In this document: piece after piece, positions 31,030-40,866 of the stretch
Position numbering within the stretch: the stretch's first letter is position 1
Layout: each line of letters starts with the position of its first letter
NCBI RefSeq assembly: GCF_905171765.1
Contig: NC_053397.1
Coordinates: 118,106,378-118,170,377, forward strand
Direction of reading: 5' to 3'
DNA length: 64,000 nt
Source: Bufo bufo
Taxonomy: Eukaryota; Chordata; Amphibia; Anura; Bufonidae
Notes under the pieces: model-generated
Told to the model about the DNA's origin: nothing
The model's input: the letters and a program-made list of their open reading frames with translations, nothing else
Database searches by the model: none
Program-made: the position numbers and the translations under genes

Positions 31030-31145
31030 GCAGCCAATCAACATGCATCATACTACTTGCCCTAAGATGCCATCGCAGCCATGCCTACTATTGGCAAGGC
31101 TGTGATTGGCCAAGTGCAGCATGTGACTCAGCCTCTTTATAAGCT
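31030..31145 (+). promoter_or_regulatory. Putative transposon promoter (CCAAT, AP-1, TATA)
   Basis: gccaatca at 31033-31040, inverted CCAAT cores attggc at 31090-31095 and gattggcc at 31104-31111, a perfect AP-1 site tgactca at 31124-31130 and a TATA-like tttataag at 31137-31144. The decayed relative has gccaatca and ctataaatag at the corresponding place (52296-52327). Confidence 0.5.
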
Positions 31146-31690
31146 TGTGCGCACGTCGGGACGTGCTCACTCCCGATGTGAATAGAACAGGGATAGACGC
31201 AGCTGATGCTAGGGCGAGAATAGGCAGGGATAATTGAATAACTGGAAGCAAATTTCTCTCCTCCACCTGTGATTCATCTGAACAACTGCAGCTGAGCTGC
31301 TTTTTTGATAGGGATTGGCTATTTTTAGAGTGGCCAGAGTGATTTTTCCATCCACATGTACCTGGGCTGACCGCCGGCCGCCATTTTGCGACTTGTAGTG
31401 CTGCAGCAGAAGCTGCCACAGTGTGCATTCCAAAGCTCCAAACAAGTCAGACATCTACACCTGGGATTCAGACCAATAGCGATTTAGCAGCACAGTCCAA
31501 GGCTATTTTTTTTAAAGGTTGTGCAGACCATTTTGTGGCACATGTTACTGGGCTGATAGGCGGCGGCCATCTTGGGACTAGTGCTGCAGCACAATCTCTC
31601 CCAACGTCCATTAATCACTTGTAATAGTGGTCTGTGCCATAGAAATCCTACATCAGGGACTTGGGTGTGCTTGTGTCACCCCTACTAATA

Positions 31691-33344
31691 CCAGTCCACC
31701 TGTAATCCATACAGTGAAAAGCCATAAAGTATTCCAGTAAAGGAATTTTTTTTTTATTTAAAAAAGGCCAAGTTAGTTTATCTGGCGTTCAATATACTAG
31801 ATACAGTTAGGCCTGCGTTTCATACATCTGGAATTAGCAAACTAATGTGCTGGGGTTGGGAAAACATATATGTACCCATACTAGAATCTGTCAAAGAAAG
31901 CGGTACTCACATATAACAGTCATTCCATCTGTAATCCATACAGTCAAAAGACTGAAAGTATTCCAGTGAGGGAATTTTTTTTATTTAAAAAAGGCCAAGT
32001 TAGTTTATCTGGCGTTCAATATACTAGATACAGTTAGGCCTGCGTTTCATACATCTGGAATTAGCAAACTAATGTGCTGGGGTTGGGAAAACATATATGT
32101 ACCCATACTAGAATCTGTCAAAGAAAGCGGTACTCACATATAACAGTCATTCCATCTGTAATCCATACAGTCAAAAGACTGAAAGTATTCCAGTGAGGGA
32201 ATTTTTTTTATTTAAAAAAGGCCAAGTTAGTTTATCTGGCGTTCAATATACTAGATACAGTTAGGCCTGCGTTTCATACATCTGGAATTAGCAAACTAAT
32301 GTGCTGGGGTTGGGAAAACATATATGTACCCATACTAGAATCTGTCAAAGAAAGCGGTACTCACATATAACAGTCATTCCATCTGTAATGCATACAGTCA
32401 AAAGACTGAAAGTATTCCAGTGAGGGAATTTTTTATTTATTTAAAAAAGGCCAAGTTAGTTTATCTGGCGTTCAATATACTAGATACAGTTAGGCCTGCG
32501 TTTCATACATCTGGAATTAGCAAACTAATGTGCTGGGGTTGGGAAAACATATATGTACCCATACTAGAATCTGTCAAAGAAAGCGGTACTCACATATAAC
32601 AGTCATTCCATCTGTAATCCATACAGTCAAAAGACTGAAAGTATTCCAGTGAGGGAATTTTTTTTTTATTTAAAAAAGGCCAAGTTAGTTTATCTGGCGT
32701 TCAATATACTAGATACAGTTAGGCCTGCGTTTCATACATCTGGAATTAGCAAACTAATGTGCTGGGGTTGGGAAAACATATATGTACCCATACTAGAATC
32801 TGTCAAAGAAAGCGGTACTCACATATAACAGTCATTCCATCTGTAATCCATACAGTCAAAAGACTGAAAGTATTCCAGTGAGGGAATTTTTTTTATTTAA
32901 AAAAGGCCAAGTTAGTTTATCTGGCGTTCAATATACTAGATACAGTTAGGCCTGCGTTTCATACATCTGGAATTAGCAAACTAATGTGCTGGGGTTGGGA
33001 AAACATATATGTACCCATACTAGAATCTGTCAAAGAAAGCGGTACTCACATATAACAGTCATTCCATCTGTAATCCATACAGTCAAAAGACTGAAAGTAT
33101 TCCAGTGAGGGAATTTTTTTTATTTAAAAAAGGCCAAGTTAGTTTATCTGGCGTTCAATATACTAGATACAGTTAGGCCTGCGTTTCATACATCTGGAAT
33201 TAGCAAACTAATGTGCTGGGGTTGGGAAAACATATATGTACCCATACTAGAATCTGTCAAAGAAAGCGGTACTCACATATAACAGTCATTCCATCTGTAA
33301 TCCATACAGTCAAAAGACTGAAAGTATTCCAGTGAGGGAATTTT
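31691..33344. repeat. 227-bp tandem array upstream of the hAT transposase
   Basis: Seven near-identical units begin cattccatctgtaatc at 31921, 32148, 32375, 32604, 32833, 33060 and 33287, the last one partial. A diverged unit precedes them from 31691. Length varies 227-229 bp through a poly-T run (gggaattttttt). The last unit runs into gcttataaaaaata (33344-33357), a TATA-like sequence about 40 bp before the transposase ATG. Non-coding. Confidence 0.95.
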
Positions 33345-33393
33345 GCTTATAAAAAATAATATATTTCATTGTGGTGCGAGTTGAATCGCAACA

Positions 33394-36300
33394 ATGAAGA
33401 AAAATACTATTAAGGGACGAGGACGCGGTCGTGGTGGTGTCCGTGGAGCCTCTGTTGCTGGTAGAGGACGTGGCCGTTCGGCCCCAGGCGCACACAGTAG
33501 GGAACGAACTCCCTCAACTAGCCGGCAGAATGTACCGCAATATCTCGTGGGGCCCAATGCCGCTCTTAGGATGGTAAGGCCTGAGCAGGTACAGGCATTA
33601 ATCGATTGGGTGGCCGACAGTGCTTCCAGCACGTTCACCACATGGTCTTCCACCCAGTCTTCTGCGGAAAGCGCACAGGTGGCACCTGAAAACCAAGCCC
33701 ATCAGTCTGTCACATCACCCCCAAGCATATCAGGGAAACGGTCTGAGCCACAAGTTATGCAGCAGTCTCTTCTTCTGTTTGAAGACTCTGCTTCCAGGGT
33801 TTCCCAGGGGCGTCCACCTAGCCCTTCCCCAGTGGAGGAAGACATACCATGCACTGACGCACAACCACTTATGTCTCCAGATGAAGAGGACATGGGAATA
33901 CCACCACAGCAGAGTCACCGACTCTCTGATGATGACGAAACACAGGTGCCCACTGCCGCGTCTTTTTGCAGTGTGCAGACTGAACAGGAGGAGGTCAGGG
34001 AGGGAGACTGGGTGGAAGACGATGCAGAGGACGATGAGGTCTTAGACCCCACATGGACTGAAGGTCGTGGCGATGACTTTCACAGTTCAGAGGAAGAGGT
34101 AGTGGTGAGACCGAGACAACAGCGAAGCCAAAGAGGGAGCAGGGGGCCAAAGCAGACGAGCCGCCGCCCCCAGAGTTCGCCTGCTACTGGACATCGCCAA
34201 CAGGGACCCAGCCCCACAAAGGCAGCTTCAAAGAGTTCCCTGGCATGGCACTTCTTTAAACAATGTCCTACCGACAAGACCCGAGTGACTTGCACGCTCT
34301 GCCATCAGAGCCTGAGGCGAGGCATTAACGTTCTGAACCTCAGCACAACCTGCATGACCAGGCATCTACATGCAAAGCATGAACTGCAGTGGGGTACACA
34401 CCTTAAAAACCAGGCACTCGCTGAGGCTCCCCCTGCTCCCTCTACCGATGCTGCCTCGGCTTCCGCCTCGAGAGGAATGTTGCCACCTGCCGAGCAGCAA
34501 ACAGAGGATGTGCCACCGACACCACCACCACCGCCACCGTCAACTAGCGTCTCCACTATATCACACAGCAGCGTTCAGCTCTCAATATCTCAAACCTTAG
34601 AGAGGAAGCGCAAATTCCCCCCGAGTCACCCTCGAGCCCTTGGCCTGAACGCCAGCATTTCTAAACTGCTGGCCTTTGAAATGCTGTCATTCCGGCTGGT
34701 GGACACAGACAGCTTCAAACAGCTGATGGCCATGGCTGTCCCGCAGTATGTGGTTCCCAGCCGCCACTACTTCTCCAAGACAGCCGTGCCTTCCCTGCAC
34801 ATGCAAGTGTCCGATAAAATCAAGTGTGCACTGCGCAACGCCATTTGTGGCAAGGTCCACCTAACCACAGATACGTGGACCAGTAAGCACGGCCAGGGAC
34901 GCTATATCTCACTAACTGCACACTGGATGAATGTAGTGGCGGCTGGGCCCCCGGCGGACAGTTCCTTGGCGCACGTCCTTCCGCCCCCTAGGATCGCAGG
35001 GCATCATTCTCTGCCTCCTGTAGCCTCCTCCTCCTACTCGGCTTCCTCCTCCACTGCTTCCACCAGCTCATCCGGTCAGCCACACACCTTCACCACCAAC
35101 TTCAGCACAGCCCGGGGTAAACGTCAGCAGGCCATTCTGAAACTCATATGTTTGGGGGACAGGCCCCACAGCGCAAAGGAGTTGTGGCGGGGTATTGAAC
35201 AACAGACCGACGAGTGGTTTCTGCCGGTGGGCCTCAAGCCAGGCCTGGTGGTATGCGATAATGGGCGAAATCTCGTGGCAGCTCTGGGACTAGCCGGTTT
35301 GACGCACATCCCTTGCCTGGCGCATGTGCTGAACTTGGTGGTGCAGAGGTTCATTCACCACTACCCCAACATGTCAGAGCTGCTGCATAAAGTGCGGGCC
35401 GTCTGTGCGCGCTTCCGCCGTTCACATCCTGCCGCTGCTCGACTGTCTGCGCTACAGCGGAACTTCGGCCTTCCCGCTCACCGCCTCATATGCGACGTGC
35501 CCACCCGGTGGAACTCCACCTTGCACATCCTGGAGAGACTGTGCGAGCAGCAGCAGGCCATAGTGGAGTTTCAGCTGCAGCACGCTCGCGTCAGTCGTAC
35601 TGCCGAACAGCACCACTTCACCACCAATGATTGGGCCTCCATGCGAGACCTGTGTGCCCTGCTGCGCTGTTTCGAGTACTCCACCAACATGGCCAGTGGC
35701 GATGACACTGTTATCAGCGTTACAATACCACTTCTATGTCTCCTTGAGAAAACACTTAGGGCAATGATGTTAGAGGAGGTGGCCCAGGTGGAGGAGGAGG
35801 AGGATGAGGGCTCGTTTCTAACACTTTCGGGCCAGTCTGTTCGAAGTGGCTCAGAGGGAGGTTTGTTTAAGCAGCAGAGGACAGGTTCACAAGTCGCCAG
35901 CCAAGGCACTGTACTGGAGGACGAGGAGGATGAGGAGGAGGAGGTGGAGGAGGACGAGGATGACGCAAGTTCACAGCGGGGTGGCAGCCCAGGCCCATCA
36001 CTGGTGCGTGGCTGGGGGGATACGGTGGACGATGACGATACGCCTCCCACAGAGGACAGCTTGTCCTTACCCATGGGTAGCCTGGCCCACATGAGCGAAT
36101 ATATGCTCCAATGCCTGCGCAACGACAGCAGAGTTGCCCACGTTTTAACGTGTGCAGACTACTGGGTGGCCACCCTGCTGGATCCCCGGTATAAAGACAA
36201 TGTGCCCACTTTAATTCCTGAACTGGAGCGCGACCGTAAGATGCGCGAGTACAAGCGCACGCTGATAGAGGCGCTCTTGAGAGCATTCCCACATGTCACA

Positions 36301-36777
36301 GGGGAACAGGTGGAAGGTGAAGGCAGAGGAGTGGCAAGAGGTCGCCAACGCAGCTGTGTCACGGCCAGCTCATCTGAGGGCAGGGTTAGCATGGCAGAAA
36401 TGTGGAAAAGTTTTGTCTCCACGCCACAGCTATCTGCACCGACACCTGATACGGAACGTGTTAGCAGGAGGCAGCATTTCACTAACATGGTTGAACAGTA
36501 TGTCTGCACACCCCTCCACATCCTGACGGATGGTTCGGCCCCATTCAACTACTGGGTTTCGAAATTGTCCACGTGGCCAGAGTTAGCATGTTATGCCTTG
36601 GAGGTGCTTTCCTGCCCGGCGGCCAGCGTTTTATCTGAACGCGTATTCAGCACGGCAGGGGGCGTCATTACTGACAAGCGCAGCCGCCTGTCCACAGCCA
36701 ACGTGGACAAGCTGACCTTCATAAAGATGAACCAGGCATGGATCCCACAGGACCTGTCCCTCCCTTGTGCAGAGTAG
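33394..36777 (+). CDS. hAT transposase, BED-finger type, intact (1,127 aa)
   Basis: Cut-and-paste transposase of the surrounding element. An Arg/Gly-rich start (KGRGRGRGG, residues 7-28) could bind nucleic acid or act as a nuclear signal. Residues 30-280 are Ser/Pro/acid-rich and probably disordered. A BED zinc finger lies at about 283-330 (LAWHFF, Cys300, Cys303, His324, His329). The RNase H-like core has Asp493 (TTDTW), Asp622 (VVCDNGRN), CLAHVLNLVVQ and the RW motif (Arg705-Trp706). Two acidic runs (798-806, 842-858) fall inside the helical insertion. The hAT C-terminal dimerisation domain is at about 1050-1117 with the catalytic Glu1082 (LSERVFSTAG). It is much longer than the 600-700 residues common in hAT transposases, because of the N-terminal region and the acidic insert. 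No stop or frameshift. Intactness suggests recent activity. Confidence 0.95.
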   Translation: MKKNTIKGRGRGRGGVRGASVAGRGRGRSAPGAHSRERTPSTSRQNVPQYLVGPNAALRMVRPEQVQALIDWVADSASSTFTTWSSTQSSAESAQVAPENQAHQSVTSPPSISGKRSEPQVMQQSLLLFEDSASRVSQGRPPSPSPVEEDIPCTDAQPLMSPDEEDMGIPPQQSHRLSDDDETQVPTAASFCSVQTEQEEVREGDWVEDDAEDDEVLDPTWTEGRGDDFHSSEEEVVVRPRQQRSQRGSRGPKQTSRRPQSSPATGHRQQGPSPTKAASKSSLAWHFFKQCPTDKTRVTCTLCHQSLRRGINVLNLSTTCMTRHLHAKHELQWGTHLKNQALAEAPPAPSTDAASASASRGMLPPAEQQTEDVPPTPPPPPPSTSVSTISHSSVQLSISQTLERKRKFPPSHPRALGLNASISKLLAFEMLSFRLVDTDSFKQLMAMAVPQYVVPSRHYFSKTAVPSLHMQVSDKIKCALRNAICGKVHLTTDTWTSKHGQGRYISLTAHWMNVVAAGPPADSSLAHVLPPPRIAGHHSLPPVASSSYSASSSTASTSSSGQPHTFTTNFSTARGKRQQAILKLICLGDRPHSAKELWRGIEQQTDEWFLPVGLKPGLVVCDNGRNLVAALGLAGLTHIPCLAHVLNLVVQRFIHHYPNMSELLHKVRAVCARFRRSHPAAARLSALQRNFGLPAHRLICDVPTRWNSTLHILERLCEQQQAIVEFQLQHARVSRTAEQHHFTTNDWASMRDLCALLRCFEYSTNMASGDDTVISVTIPLLCLLEKTLRAMMLEEVAQVEEEEDEGSFLTLSGQSVRSGSEGGLFKQQRTGSQVASQGTVLEDEEDEEEEVEEDEDDASSQRGGSPGPSLVRGWGDTVDDDDTPPTEDSLSLPMGSLAHMSEYMLQCLRNDSRVAHVLTCADYWVATLLDPRYKDNVPTLIPELERDRKMREYKRTLIEALLRAFPHVTGEQVEGEGRGVARGRQRSCVTASSSEGRVSMAEMWKSFVSTPQLSAPTPDTERVSRRQHFTNMVEQYVCTPLHILTDGSAPFNYWVSKLSTWPELACYALEVLSCPAASVLSERVFSTAGGVITDKRSRLSTANVDKLTFIKMNQAWIPQDLSLPCAE

Positions 36778-36999
36778 TCCTTATTAACTGCCTAAAACAT
36801 GTCTTGTTGTGCTACGGGCCACTTCTTTATTTGATACAAATTTTATGAAACCCACAGTTGAATGAAACTCTTCTCTGTCTGGGCGCCGGGGCCTAACCAG
36901 ATGAAAGTGGCCGGTTAAACTAACGGGTGACATGAAGCCATAACCTCTGCCATGCTACCTCTGTCTTCTGTCTGGGTGCTGAGGCCTAAGTCAAATAAA
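36778..36999 (+). other. Transposase 3' flank with polyA-type signal and first 93-bp-like units
   Basis: Contains degenerate versions of the 93-bp unit (ctctgtctgggcgccgggg..., tctgtctgggtgctgagg...). It ends at cctaagtcaaataaa (36985-36999), whose aataaa could serve as a polyadenylation signal. Confidence 0.5.
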
Positions 37000-39900
37000 A
37001 CAAGACAAAAACACAGAGATGAAGTGGCAATTCTGGAGGAGCTGCTCAGCCCCTGACACTGTGGCGTGTCTTTTATTGGGGGAGCAGCCCCACCGCATGC
37101 GGACCGCAATAATCGACTAACCCCAGCAAAATATGCATACAATGGAGGACGTCGACGCGGTCCACATGCACCACAAGAGCAAACTACACAGAATGTAGCA
37201 AATAAACATATGAAACACAGAGAGGAAATGCACCAAACAGAAATGCTACTGACTATACTGGGAAGTCATACATGCAGGTATTAAAAGCTGAGACTTTCGC
37301 CAATATGTTCCAGTCAGGAAGATATCGGAGCCCATCAATGCACCACGTCACGGTCACTCAGCATGGCAAAGGGTCCTAGCCGCTACTCTAACTATGGTGT
37401 GAACATGGTCTGGGGGTGATATAATTCAGCACACAGCCAAGCCTCCACACAAAGGCCCAGCATGAATACTGTGGTAGTACAATGTGAATGAGGCCAGGCC
37501 GTGAGCCACACCTATGCCAGACCATGTGATGGAGGTTACCAGGTGCAACAGAGTGTCCAAACACACTCAAATCTAACAAGACAAAAACACAGAGATGAAG
37601 TGGCAATTCTGGAGGAGCTGCTCAGCCCCTGACACTGTGGCGTGTCTTTTATTGGGGGAGCAGCCCCACCGCATGCGGACCGCAATAATCGACTAACCCC
37701 AGCAAAATATGCATACAATGGAGGACGTCGACGCGGTCCACATGCACCACAAGGAGGCTTGGCTGTGTGCTGAATTATATCACCCCCAGACCATGTTCAC
37801 ACCATAGTTAGAGTAGCGGCTAGGACCCTTTGCCATGCTGAGTGACCGTGACGTGGTGCATTGATGGGCTCCGATATCTTCCTGACTGGAACATATTGGC
37901 GAAAGTCTCAGCTTTTAATACCTGCATGTATGACTTCCCAGTATAGTCAGTAGCATTTCTGTTTGGTGCATTTCCTCTCTGTGTTTCATATGTTTATTTG
38001 CTACATTCTGTGTAGTTTGCTCTTGTGGTGCATGTGGACCGCGTCGACGTCCTCCATTGTATGCATATTTTGCTGGGGTTAGTCGATTATTGCGGTCCGC
38101 ATGCGGTGGGGCTGCTCCCCCAATAAAAGACACGCCACAGTGTCAGGGGCTGAGCAGCTCCTCCAGAATTGCCACTTCATCTCTGTGTTTTTGTCTTGTT
38201 AGATTTGAGTGTGTTTGGACACTCTGTTGCACCTGGTAACCTCCATCACATGGTCTGGCATAGGTGTGGCTCACGGCCTGGCCTCATTCACATTGTACTA
38301 CCACAGTATTCATGCTGGGCCTTTGTGTGGAGGCTTGGCTGTGTGCTGAATTATATCACCCCCAGACCATGTTCACACCATAGTTAGAGTAGCGGCTAGG
38401 ACCCTTTGCCATGCTGAGTGACCGTGACGTGGTGCATTGATGGGCTCCGATATCTTCCTGACTGGAACATATTGGCGAAAGTCTCAGCTTTTAATACCTG
38501 CATGTATGACTTCCCAGTATAGTCAGTAGCATTTCTGTTTGGTGCATTTCCTCTCTGTGTTTCATATGTTTATTTGCTACATTCTGTGTAGTTTGCTCTT
38601 GTGGTGCATGTGGACCGCGTCGACGTCCTCCATTGTATGCATATTTTGCTGGGGTTAGTCGATTATTGCGGTCCGCATGCGGTGGGGCTGCTCCCCCAAT
38701 AAAAGACACGCCACAGTGTCAGGGGCTGAGCAGCTCCTCCAGAATTGCCACTTCATCTCTGTGTTTTTGTCTTGTTAGATTTGAGTGTGTTTGGACACTC
38801 TGTTGCACCTGGTAACCTCCATCACATGGTCTGGCATAGGTGTGGCTCACGGCCTGGCCTCATTCACATTGTACTACCACAGTATTCATGCTGGGCCTTT
38901 GTGTGGAGGCTTGGCTGTGTGCTGAATTATATCACCCCCAGACCATGTTCACACCATAGTTAGAGTAGCGGCTAGGACCCTTTGCCATGCTGAGTGACCG
39001 TGACGTGGTGCATTGATGGGCTCCGATATCTTCCTGACTGGAACATATTGGCGAAAGTCTCAGCTTTTAATACCTGCATGTATGACTTCCCAGTATAGTC
39101 AGTAGCATTTCTGTTTGGTGCATTTCCTCTCTGTGTTTCATATGTTTATTTGCTACATTCTGTGTAGTTTGCTCTTGTGGTGCATGTGGACCGCGTCGAC
39201 GTCCTCCATTGTATGCATATTTTGCTGGGGTTAGTCGATTATTGCGGTCCGCATGCGGTGGGGCTGCTCCCCCAATAAAAGACACGCCACAGTGTCAGGG
39301 GCTGAGCAGCTCCTCCAGAATTGCCACTTCATCTCTGTGTTTTTGTCTTGTTAGATTTGAGTGTGTTTGGACACTCTGTTGCACCTGGTAACCTCCATCA
39401 CATGGTCTGGCATAGGTGTGGCTCACGGCCTGGCCTCATTCACATTGTACTACCACAGTATTCATGCTGGGCCTTTGTGTGGAGGCTTGGCTGTGTGCTG
39501 AATTATATCACCCCCAGACCATGTTCACACCATAGTTAGAGTAGCGGCTAGGACCCTTTGCCATGCTGAGTGACCGTGACGTGGTGCATTGATGGGCTCC
39601 GATATCTTCCTGACTGGAACATATTGGCGAAAGTCTCAGCTTTTAATACCTGCATGTATGACTTCCCAGTATAGTCAGTAGCATTTCTGTTTGGTGCATT
39701 TCCTCTCTGTGTTTCATATGTTTATTTGCTACATTCTGTGTAGTTTGCTCTTGTGGTGCATGTGGACCGCGTCGACGTCCTCCATTGTATGCATATTTTG
39801 CTGGGGTTAGTCGATTATTGCGGTCCGCATGCGGTGGGGCTGCTCCCCCAATAAAAGACACGCCACAGTGTCAGGGGCTGAGCAGCTCCTCCAGAATTGC

Positions 39901-40866
39901 CACTTCATCTCTGTGTTTTTGTCTTGTTAGATTTGAGTGTGTTTGGACACTCTGTTGCACCTGGTAACCTCCATCACATGGTCTGGCATAGGTGTGGCTC
40001 ACGGCCTGGCCTCATTCACATTGTACTACCACAGTATTCATGCTGGGCCTTTGTGTGGAGGCTTGGCTGTGTGCTGAATTATATCACCCCCAGACCATGT
40101 TCACACCATAGTTAGAGTAGCGGCTAGGACCCTTTGCCATGCTGAGTGACCGTGACGTGGTGCATTGATGGGCTCCGATATCTTCCTGACTGGAACATAT
40201 TGGCGAAAGTCTCAGCTTTTAATACCTGCATGTATGACTTCCCAGTATAGTCAGTAGCATTTCTGTTTGGTGCATTTCCTCTCTGTGTTTCATATGTTTA
40301 TTTGCTACATTCTGTGTAGTTTGCTCTTGTGGTGCATGTGGACCGCGTCGACGTCCTCCATTGTATGCATATTTTGCTGGGGTTAGTCGATTATTGCGGT
40401 CCGCATGCGGTGGGGCTGCTCCCCCAATAAAAGACACGCCACAGTGTCAGGGGCTGAGCAGCTCCTCCAGAATTGCCACTTCATCTCTGTGTTTTTGTCT
40501 TGTTAGATTTGAGTGTGTTTGGACACTCTGTTGCACCTGGTAACCTCCATCACATGGTCTGGCATAGGTGTGGCTCACGGCCTGGCCTCATTCACATTGT
40601 ACTACCACAGTATTCATGCTGGGCCTTTGTGTGGAGGCTTGGCTGTGTGCTGAATTATATCACCCCCAGACCATGTTCACACCATAGTTAGAGTAGCGGC
40701 TAGGACCCTTTGCCATGCTGAGTGACCGTGACGTGGTGCATTGATGGGCTCCGATATCTTCCTGACTGGAACATATTGGCGAAAGTCTCAGCTTTTAATA
40801 CCTGCATGTATGACTTCCCAGTATAGTCAGTAGCATTTCTGTTTGGTGCATTTCCTCTCTGTGTTT
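37000..40866. repeat. 576-bp tandem array with a polarity switch
   Basis: From 37753 the unit beginning ggaggcttggctgtgtgctg repeats directly every 576 bp (37753, 38329, 38905, 39481, 40057, 40633; about 5.4 units). From 37000 to 37752 about 1.3 units lie in the opposite orientation. Conceptual translations are identical in all full units, so the array is very homogeneous. The array is bracketed by cctaagtcaaataaa at 36985-36999 and 40867-40881. Each unit contains ccccaataaaag. The class is unknown. Confidence 0.95.

Noticed and set aside
31691..33344. CRISPR array
   Set aside because: Units are contiguous near-identical 227-bp repeats without unique spacers, in eukaryotic DNA.
37915..40691. 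Repeated 60-72 codon frames every 576 bp
   Set aside because: They recur because the unit recurs, and overlap on both strands without any recognisable protein feature.
37000..40866. Hammerhead or other self-cleaving ribozyme in the 576-bp unit
   Set aside because: I looked for ctgatga...gaaa on both strands; ctgactgg...ggcgaaagtc is the nearest and does not fit the core. Not claimed.
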